This document shows positions 14,662-19,572 of a DNA stretch of 19,572 nucleotides, in pieces. Each line of letters starts with the position of its first letter. The stretch's first letter is position 1. The DNA is taken from contig CABSMK010000012.1 of assembly GCA_902478825.1 (NCBI GenBank), forward strand, positions 1 to 19,572. Reading direction: 5' to 3'. This stretch comes from an uncultured Collinsella sp. (lineage in GTDB: Bacteria; Actinomycetota; Coriobacteriia; Coriobacteriales; Coriobacteriaceae). The notes beneath the pieces are model-generated. The model was not told where the DNA came from. It saw only the letters and a list, made by a program, of their open reading frames with translations, and made no database searches. Made by a program: the position numbers and the translations under genes.

Positions 14662-16035
14662 CTACTCGTCGCCATCGTGCGGGTCCACAGAGCCCGCACC
14701 CGACGCCGCCGGCTTCTCTGCCGAAGACTCGGAATCCTTCTTATCGGTTTCGGCCGGAGCAATCACGCGAATGAGCGAGATGCGCTGGCCACGCATCGAC
14801 TGCACTTTAAACTTGTACCCCGCGACCTCAAACACCTCTCCGATGTCGGGCACCGAGTCGCAAAGCTCCAAAATCCAGCCGGCGATGGTTTCATAATCAT
14901 CGCTTTCCTCGAGCGGCCAACCAAGCTCAATCGCGTCATCGCACGAAAAACGCCCATCAACGAGCCACTCGCGGCGCGAAAGGCGCGTGAGATACTTGTT
15001 GTCGGGGTCGAACTCGTCCTCGATCTCGCCGACGATCTCCTCGACGATGTCCTCGACGGTGATGATGCCGGCCGTGCCGCCGTACTCGTCCACGACCACC
15101 ACGATCTGGTCGTGCGAGGTCTGCATCTCGGACAGCAGCGGCAGGATGTCCTTGGTGTCGGGCACAAAGGTGGCGTCGCGCAAAAAGCCGGCGATGGGCT
15201 GGTCGCCCTTGCCGTCGAGCGCGGGCTGAATCAGGTCCTTGATGTGCGCGATGCCGGCGACGTTGTCGGGATCCTCGTGATAGACGGGGATGCGGCTAAA
15301 GCCGGTCTGGCGCATGGTGGACAGCACGTCGGCGACCGTCTCGTCGTCCTCGCACATGGTGGTGTCCACGCGCGGCACCATGACCTCGCGGGCAACGGTG
15401 TCGCCCAGGTCAAAGATCTCGTGGATCATGCGCTTTTCCTCGTCGAGCAGGTCGTCCTGCTCCGAGACCATGTACTTGATCTCTTCTTCCGAGACGTTCT
15501 GGCGGTCGTCGGCACTCTTGATGCGCAGGATGCGGGCCAGACCATCGGAGCAAGCGCCAGTCAGCCACACGAGCGGACGGGCGATCTTCTGGAACACGGA
15601 AAGCGGGCCCACGACCTGCTTGGACACGCCTTCGGCGTTGGCCAGGCCGATGCGCTTGGGGACGAGCTCGCCGATCACGATGGACACGAAGGCGACCGCG
15701 ACGGTGATGATGACCGGCGCCAGGCCGCGCGCGATGGCGGAGAGCGGCGCGATGCCAAAATTCATGAGCCACGTGGCGAGCGGGTCGGACAGACTCGTCG
15801 AGGCGACGGCGGACGAGGCGAAGCCCACGAGCGTGATGGCGACCTGGATGGTGGCGAGCAGCTGGTCGGAGTCGGCAGCCAGCTTAATGGCACGCTCGGC
15901 GCGCTTGTCGCCTTCCTCGGCCTCGTGCTCCAGCACGGCGCGCTTGGCCGTGGTGAGCGCCATCTCTGACATAGAGAAGTAGCCGTTGATGAGGGTCAAA
16001 ACGAGGGTGGTGATAAGGGAGATGGTTATGTCCAT
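14662..16035 (-). CDS. CorB/CNNM-type DUF21-CBS-CorC_HlyC membrane protein
   Basis: The 457-residue protein starts with a DUF21 membrane domain (about 1-180; GYFSMSEMALTTAKR and GELVPKRIGLANAE are family hallmarks), then a CBS pair (about 205-330; REVMVPRVDTTMC and VVVVDEYGGTAGIITVEDIVEEIVGEI) and a C-terminal CorC_HlyC domain (about 345-430), with a short acidic tail. CNNM/CorB proteins export Mg2+, often driven by Na+, and the CBS pair binds Mg-ATP; the older name hemolysin C is misleading. I chose the ATG at 16035, where the membrane domain begins; its ribosome site is weak (GGAGG lies 16 bases upstream). Co-directional with the TrhA-like gene (110 bp apart) and the downstream CphA-N-like gene (24 bp). 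Confidence 0.9.
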   Translation of the reverse strand: MDITISLITTLVLTLINGYFSMSEMALTTAKRAVLEHEAEEGDKRAERAIKLAADSDQLLATIQVAITLVGFASSAVASTSLSDPLATWLMNFGIAPLSAIARGLAPVIITVAVAFVSIVIGELVPKRIGLANAEGVSKQVVGPLSVFQKIARPLVWLTGACSDGLARILRIKSADDRQNVSEEEIKYMVSEQDDLLDEEKRMIHEIFDLGDTVAREVMVPRVDTTMCEDDETVADVLSTMRQTGFSRIPVYHEDPDNVAGIAHIKDLIQPALDGKGDQPIAGFLRDATFVPDTKDILPLLSEMQTSHDQIVVVVDEYGGTAGIITVEDIVEEIVGEIEDEFDPDNKYLTRLSRREWLVDGRFSCDDAIELGWPLEESDDYETIAGWILELCDSVPDIGEVFEVAGYKFKVQSMRGQRISLIRVIAPAETDKKDSESSAEKPAASGAGSVDPHDGDE

Positions 16036-16145
16036 CGGGAGTTTCTCGAACCTCCAAGATTCGGGACGTCGGATTAAAACGTTGACGGCGGATACGGCAA
16101 TTGCACCGGCGCCCAAACAAGGACGCGGGCGCGCAGGCGTGGTCG

Positions 16146-16829
16146 CTAGATTACGAAGAGGATCACCGCCATGAACTGGAAGATGCTGCCGGCGAGCACC
16201 CACAGGTGAAACACGCTGTGCAGGTAACGCACGTTTTTGGCGATATAGAACGGCACGCCCACGGTGTAGCACACGCCGCCGACGGCGAGCAGGGCGAGTG
16301 CCACGGGGTTGAGCAGCGACACGAGCTCGGGCAGCTTAAAGACGACGAGCCAGCCCATCAGCAGATAGACCAGGCCGCTTACCCAATGCGGCTGGCGCTC
16401 GCGCAGGAAGCACTCGAGGGCGATGCCGATGATGGCGATGGCCCATACGGCAAAGAACAGCACGGCGCCGCCGTCGTTTGCGAGCGTGATGAGGCAAAAC
16501 GGCGTATAGCTGCCGGCTATGAGCAGGTAGATGCAGCTGTGGTCGATGATGCGAAACACGCGCTTGGCGCGCGCGGGCTGAATCGCGTGGTAGAGCGTGG
16601 AGGCTAGGTATTCGAGGATAATGCTGACGCCATAGACAATTGCCGCGGCCATGTGGGCCGGGCCTCCGCCGCGCAGGGCGGCGAATACGATCAGGAGCAC
16701 CAGGCCCGCGATACCCAGCAGGCAGCCGACACCATGGGTGACGGAGTTCATGATCTCCTCACCCACCGTGTAGTGTGGAACGGCCGCGGTCTTGGGTCGC
16801 GGCTTAGAACTGTCGCTCGAATCGGACAT
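16146..16829 (-). CDS. Hemolysin III / TrhA family (PAQR) membrane protein
   Basis: This 227-residue, seven-helix protein carries the PAQR zinc-site motifs: NSVTHGVG at the first helix, S-x3-H in ASTLYH, Asp in IDHSCIYLLIAGSYTPF, and H-x3-H in HSVFH near the C-terminus. Bacterial members are called hemolysin III or TrhA and affect membrane lipid homeostasis; haemolytic activity is not a safe inference. The ATG at 16829 is preceded by GGAGG with slightly long spacing (11 bases); an in-frame TTG at 16847 overlaps that site. It is transcribed divergently from the alpha/beta hydrolase and may head an operon with the CorB-like gene. Confidence 0.9.
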   Translation of the reverse strand: MSDSSDSSKPRPKTAAVPHYTVGEEIMNSVTHGVGCLLGIAGLVLLIVFAALRGGGPAHMAAAIVYGVSIILEYLASTLYHAIQPARAKRVFRIIDHSCIYLLIAGSYTPFCLITLANDGGAVLFFAVWAIAIIGIALECFLRERQPHWVSGLVYLLMGWLVVFKLPELVSLLNPVALALLAVGGVCYTVGVPFYIAKNVRYLHSVFHLWVLAGSIFQFMAVILFVI

Positions 16830-16864
16830 GCCGGTTACATCCTCCAACGTAAAGAGTTCTCAAC

Positions 16865-16894
16865 ACTATATCAAAGCGTCTGGGTACGTGCGAA
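16865..16894 (-). promoter_or_regulatory. Promoter candidate of the TrhA-like gene
   Basis: On the minus strand TTCGCA (16894-16889), an 18-base spacer and TATAGT (16870-16865) precede the ribosome site. A second TATAGT lies about 36 bases further upstream. Confidence 0.4.
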
Positions 16895-16936
16895 ATTTGC
16901 ACTATACGTGACCCTTTGTTTACCCATTCTTTGCCT

Positions 16937-16995
16937 GTTGACGCATCAACGGCGAACGTCCATAATGCGCTTGCATTAAATGTTGATGTATTAAC
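16937..16995 (+). promoter_or_regulatory. Promoter with two matching palindromic operators for the alpha/beta hydrolase
   Basis: TTGACG (16938-16943), a 17-base spacer and CATAAT (16961-16966) form a strong promoter. Two 14-bp palindromes of the same design, GTTGACGCATCAAC (16937-16950, covering the -35) and GTTGATGTATTAAC (16982-16995, between the -10 and the ribosome site), lie 45 bp apart centre to centre. They fit the consensus GTTGAYGYATYAAC, so a dimeric repressor probably binds both. The regulator is not in the window. Confidence 0.7.
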
Positions 16996-17015
16996 ATCTT
17001 ATAGGAGAATACCAC

Positions 17016-17981
17016 ATGGCTCAAAACGCACGTTCCTATCGAAAGCTCAAGATAGCCGGCATCGTTGCACTAGTGGTTGTCGTTGCGCTGCTCGGATTTG
17101 CCGGCAACTTTCTGTTTGACTTCGCGCTGAATCCCCGCGCGCCATACACCATGAAGATGATGCAGGATAGCAAGAACGACAAAGAAGGTGAGCAGCCGGA
17201 TGCCGAGGATACCGAGGCGCGGGCATGGTTTAAAGAGAACCGCGAGAGCAGGAGCCTCACCGCGGACGACGGGACCGAGCTTGCCGCCTGGTATTTTGCT
17301 GCGTCGGAGAGCACGCACGACTACGCCGTCTGCCTGCATGGATATACCAACGAGCCCATCGGTATGGCCCGATACGTCAAGCGATTCCACGACCGCGGCA
17401 TGAACGTACTCGCGCCCGCCGCGCGCGCCCACGAGCGCTCCGGCGGCGACTATATCGGCATGGGCTGGCCCGAGCGGCTCGATGTCGTCGCATGGATCGA
17501 GCAAATCGTTCAGGCTGACCCCGAGGCGCGCATCCTGGTCTTTGGCGAGTCGATGGGTGCGGCAACCGCCATGAACGTCGCGGGGGAACCTCTGCCCGCA
17601 AACGTGAAATGCATTATCGAGGACTGCGGTTATACGAGTGTTTGGGACGAGTTTTCCCTACAGCTCAAGGACGTGTTCGGCCTGCCCAGCTTTCCCTTGC
17701 TCGATGTAGCAAACTTGGTGTGCAACGTGCGCGCGGGCTACGACTTTCATAAGGCGAGCAGTGTGGAGCAACTCAAACACGCGACAGTTCCCATGCTGTT
17801 TATCCACGGCGACCAGGACACCTTTGTACCGTACAGTATGCTCGACCAAAACTACGATGCGTGCGCCAGCAAGGTCAAGCAAAAGCTCACCATCCATGGC
17901 GCCGCCCACGCCAAGAGTGCGCAAGTTGACCCCGAGCTCTACTGGAACACGGTCGGCAACTTCCTCGACAAGAATTTTTAG
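17016..17981 (+). CDS. Membrane-anchored alpha/beta hydrolase
   Basis: The 321-residue protein has one N-terminal TM anchor (about 11-33) with the hydrolase domain probably outside the membrane. It shows the oxyanion motif HGYTN (108-112), nucleophile Ser179 in GESMGA, Asp268 in GDQDTFVP and His298 in HGAAHAKS, a complete triad. The fold resembles Bacillus YqkD-type and BAAT/peptidase-S9-like hydrolases; the substrate (ester, amide or peptide) is unknown. The ATG at 17016 has AGGAG 8 bases upstream. It is monocistronic, with a good promoter, two palindromic operators and a bidirectional terminator downstream, so it is likely induced by a specific signal. Confidence 0.88.
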   Translation: MAQNARSYRKLKIAGIVALVVVVALLGFAGNFLFDFALNPRAPYTMKMMQDSKNDKEGEQPDAEDTEARAWFKENRESRSLTADDGTELAAWYFAASESTHDYAVCLHGYTNEPIGMARYVKRFHDRGMNVLAPAARAHERSGGDYIGMGWPERLDVVAWIEQIVQADPEARILVFGESMGAATAMNVAGEPLPANVKCIIEDCGYTSVWDEFSLQLKDVFGLPSFPLLDVANLVCNVRAGYDFHKASSVEQLKHATVPMLFIHGDQDTFVPYSMLDQNYDACASKVKQKLTIHGAAHAKSAQVDPELYWNTVGNFLDKNF

Positions 17982-18058
17982 GCAAAAAGCAACGTCTGGG
18001 GTTTTGTTGCCAAAAATCGGTTTGTGGCCGGCGCTATTCGATTTTCCTCGCACTTCCA

Positions 18059-18097
18059 AAAAGCCGCCCGTGGGCGCTGTGCTCACGGGCGGCTTTT
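18059..18097. terminator. Bidirectional intrinsic terminator
   Basis: AAAAGCCGCCCGTG (18059-18072) pairs perfectly with CACGGGCGGCTTTT (18084-18097) around an 11-base loop. It lies between the convergent alpha/beta hydrolase and DUF362 genes and serves both. Confidence 0.9.
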
Positions 18098-18144
18098 GCT
18101 CAACTTACGCTACAAGGGCGCTTATTTTGTCCAATAGCTAGGCG

Positions 18145-19350
18145 CTACTTGACCTCGATGAGCTCATACTCGCTCGTGCCCAAGCCAATCTTCTCGGCGT
18201 GCGCAATGCACACGCGCCAGTCGGTGTCGGGATGCGTGATGCAGAAGGGATCCTTGGCCTGCTCGCCCTCCAGATGCTCGTGGTTGTGCTCCATCTTGGC
18301 CGCGCTATCGGTGAGCTCGGTGTTGGGCAGCGGCTCGGATGCCATGACGGCATCGGCGCAGGCCTGGTCAATGGCGACCGGGTCGAAGCTCGCGAACATG
18401 CCGATATCGTTGACGATAGGCGTGTCGTTTTCGGGATGGCAATCGCAGTTGGGGCTGATATCCATAGCCAGCGAAATGTGGAAGCTGGGACGATCCTGGA
18501 CAACGGCCTTGGTGTACTCGGCGATCTTGCAGTTGAGCACGTCGGCCGCGGCCTCATAGCCGGGCTTGATGCAGTCCTGATTGCATGCCGCAATGCAGCG
18601 TCCGCAGCCCACGCAGCGATCGTGGTCGATGGCGGCCACGTGCACCGTGCGGGTGTTGCCGTTAGCAAGCTCGCGCTCGCGAGTATCGTCAAACGAGATG
18701 GCGTTGTGCGCGCAGATCTTTTCGCAGGCACGGCAGCCAACGCAGTGCTCGGGCGCGACGTTCGGCTTGCCGGCGGCATGCTGCTCCATCTTGCCGGCAC
18801 GGCTGCCGCCTCCCATGCCCAGGTTCTTCATGGCGCCGCCAAAACCGGCCTGCTCATGGCCCTTAAAGTGGGTGAGGCTGATCACAATGTCGGCGTCCAT
18901 GAGCGCCTGACCGATCTTGGCCTCGTGCACGTACTCGCCGCCCTCGACCGGGACGAGCGCCTCGTCGGTGCCCTTGAGGCCGTCGGCAATGATGATCTGG
19001 CAACCCGTAGCATACGGGGTAAAGCCGTTCTGGTAGGCGGTATCGATGTGCTCGAGCGCGTTTTTGCGGCTACCGACATAGAGCGTATTGCAGTCGGTGA
19101 GGAAGGGCTTGCCGCCCAGCTCCTTCACGACGTCCGCGACGGCGCGGGCGTAGTTGGGGCGCAAAAAGCTCAGGTTGCCCAGCTCGCCAAAGTGAATCTT
19201 GATGGCGACGAACTTGTTCTCGAAGTCGATCTGCTCGATACCGGCGTGACGGATGAGGCGCTTGAGCTTGTCGAGCTGGCTCTCGCGAGCATGCGTGCGC
19301 AGGTTGGTGAAGTACACCTTAGCGGGTGCTGCGGGTGCAGTTGCGGTCAT
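18145..19350 (-). CDS. DUF362 protein with two 4Fe-4S motifs
   Basis: The 401-residue cytosolic protein begins with a DUF362 domain (about 10-195; KIHFGELGN, GGKPFLTDCNTLYVGSR, SLTHFKGHEQAGFGGAMKNLGMG). Two ferredoxin-type clusters follow: Cys203, 206, 209, 213 (CVGCRACEKIC) and Cys246, 249, 252, 256 (CVGCGRCIAAC), each C-x2-C-x2-C-x3-C. A C-terminal half with further conserved Cys (NCDCHPEND) completes the family. An electron-transfer role is inferred from the clusters; the family has no settled substrate. The ATG at 19350 has GAGGGGAT 7 bases upstream. The leader carries an 11-bp-period direct repeat, suggesting control by an OmpR/PhoB-type regulator. Confidence 0.9.
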   Translation of the reverse strand: MTATAPAAPAKVYFTNLRTHARESQLDKLKRLIRHAGIEQIDFENKFVAIKIHFGELGNLSFLRPNYARAVADVVKELGGKPFLTDCNTLYVGSRKNALEHIDTAYQNGFTPYATGCQIIIADGLKGTDEALVPVEGGEYVHEAKIGQALMDADIVISLTHFKGHEQAGFGGAMKNLGMGGGSRAGKMEQHAAGKPNVAPEHCVGCRACEKICAHNAISFDDTRERELANGNTRTVHVAAIDHDRCVGCGRCIAACNQDCIKPGYEAAADVLNCKIAEYTKAVVQDRPSFHISLAMDISPNCDCHPENDTPIVNDIGMFASFDPVAIDQACADAVMASEPLPNTELTDSAAKMEHNHEHLEGEQAKDPFCITHPDTDWRVCIAHAEKIGLGTSEYELIEVK

Positions 19351-19392
19351 AGATCTATCCCCTCGGTCTATATGACGTTACAGACATAGAGG

Positions 19393-19423
19393 ATGGTACC
19401 AGTTAAAGCAGAGTTAAAGTCAA
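19393..19423 (-). promoter_or_regulatory. Promoter region of the DUF362 gene with PhoB/PhoP-like direct repeat
   Basis: CTTTAACT occurs twice on the minus strand (19419-19412 and 19408-19401), exactly 11 bp apart, the spacing used by OmpR/PhoB-family dimers and close to the TTAACA-N5-TTAACA Bacillus PhoP box. TTGACT (19423-19418) could be the -35 with TACCAT (19398-19393) as a poorly spaced -10 (19 bases). Confidence 0.4.
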
Positions 19424-19437
19424 GTATGGCACCTAGT

Positions 19438-19547
19438 CATTGGAGACGTTCTTAAATGACCAGTCGCAAGGGACACTCTTTCGCCACCCGGCAGTTGGGG
19501 ACGTTCCTTTCCTGCCGGCAGTTAGGGACAGTCCCAAACTGCCGGCA
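19438..19547. repeat. Cluster of REP-like intergenic repeats
   Basis: Unit 1, 19438-19460, is copy 2 of the repeat at 10999-11021. Unit 2, 19488-19507, and unit 3, 19515-19534, share the core CCGGCAGTT-RGGGAC with 7129-7148. Unit 3 is half of a near-perfect palindrome: 19513-19529 pairs with 19531-19547 at 16 of 17 positions around a single base. CCGGCAG at 19488-19494 also pairs with CTGCCGG at 19512-19518. No gene is visible from 19351 to the end. Confidence 0.75.
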
Positions 19548-19572
19548 CAGACGATATGAGCAGGACATAAAA

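Noticed and set aside
13504..15969. An 821-codon open frame on the plus strand opposite YtxH, the CphA-N-like gene and CorB
   Set aside because: It is antisense to three genes with clear domains; its translation is rich in His, Arg, Gly and Leu with no domain, and such long shadows are common in GC-rich DNA.
16146..16829. Reading the hemolysin III and CorB genes as a haemolysin virulence cluster
   Set aside because: Both family names are historical; the motifs fit PAQR membrane proteins and CNNM-type Mg2+ transport.
18199..19389. A 396-codon plus-strand frame opposite the DUF362 gene
   Set aside because: The opposite strand carries two complete ferredoxin motifs and a good ribosome site; this frame has no recognisable domain.

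Overview
The window is GC-rich and gene-dense, and looks like chromosome from a Coriobacteriia-type gut actinobacterium, most likely Collinsella or a close relative. This rests on codon and base use, on the gene families (an Nramp-like transporter of the DAGG type beside an MgtE-like protein, a DUF362 ferredoxin-like protein, an OatA-type acyltransferase, a PRC-barrel/YtxH pair) and on short intergenic repeats with GGGAC cores. The organism call is inference. I see no rRNA, tRNA, CRISPR array, phage or complete insertion sequence.

Layout. 1-1150 (-) is the N-terminal part of a multi-membrane-span sensor protein cut by the window edge. 1320-4668 (-) reads, in transcription order, ribokinase, nucleoside hydrolase, luxS and a DUF4867 protein. 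The first two form a nucleoside-to-ribose-5-phosphate salvage operon with a palindrome over its promoter. luxS follows a long hairpin that contains a possible promoter, and has its own terminator. 4855-7071 (+) is a large acyltransferase-3/SGNH protein that probably O-acetylates a cell-wall polymer. 7072-7587 is non-coding: a strong GC-rich hairpin, then an AT-rich element with inverted-repeat ends, then a terminator. 7588-10703 (-) is a two-gene divalent-cation operon: a PRC + MgtE_N + CBS + five-TM protein without the usual MgtE pore signature, followed 8 bp later by an Nramp-family transporter whose two metal-site motifs are non-canonical. It is preceded by a leader of about 200 nt with hairpins and a possible 10-residue leader peptide.

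11032-13655 (-) holds YtxH, a PRC-barrel protein (start/stop overlap of one base) and a membrane-anchored polysaccharide-deacetylase-fold protein whose metal-binding His residues are gone. 13792-16829 (-) holds a hemolysin-III/TrhA (PAQR) protein, a CNNM/CorB-type DUF21-CBS transporter and a protein with a stand-alone cyanophycin-synthetase N-domain-like region and an acidic tail. 17016-17981 (+) is a membrane-anchored alpha/beta hydrolase with a good promoter and two matching 14-bp palindromes. 18145-19350 (-) is a DUF362 protein with two 4Fe-4S motifs. The window ends in a cluster of REP-like repeats.

The most interesting parts are the MgtE-like/Nramp-like pair and its leader, the deacetylase-fold protein without its metal ligands, the CphA-N-like protein beside CorB, the promoter-in-hairpin before luxS, and the repeat families.
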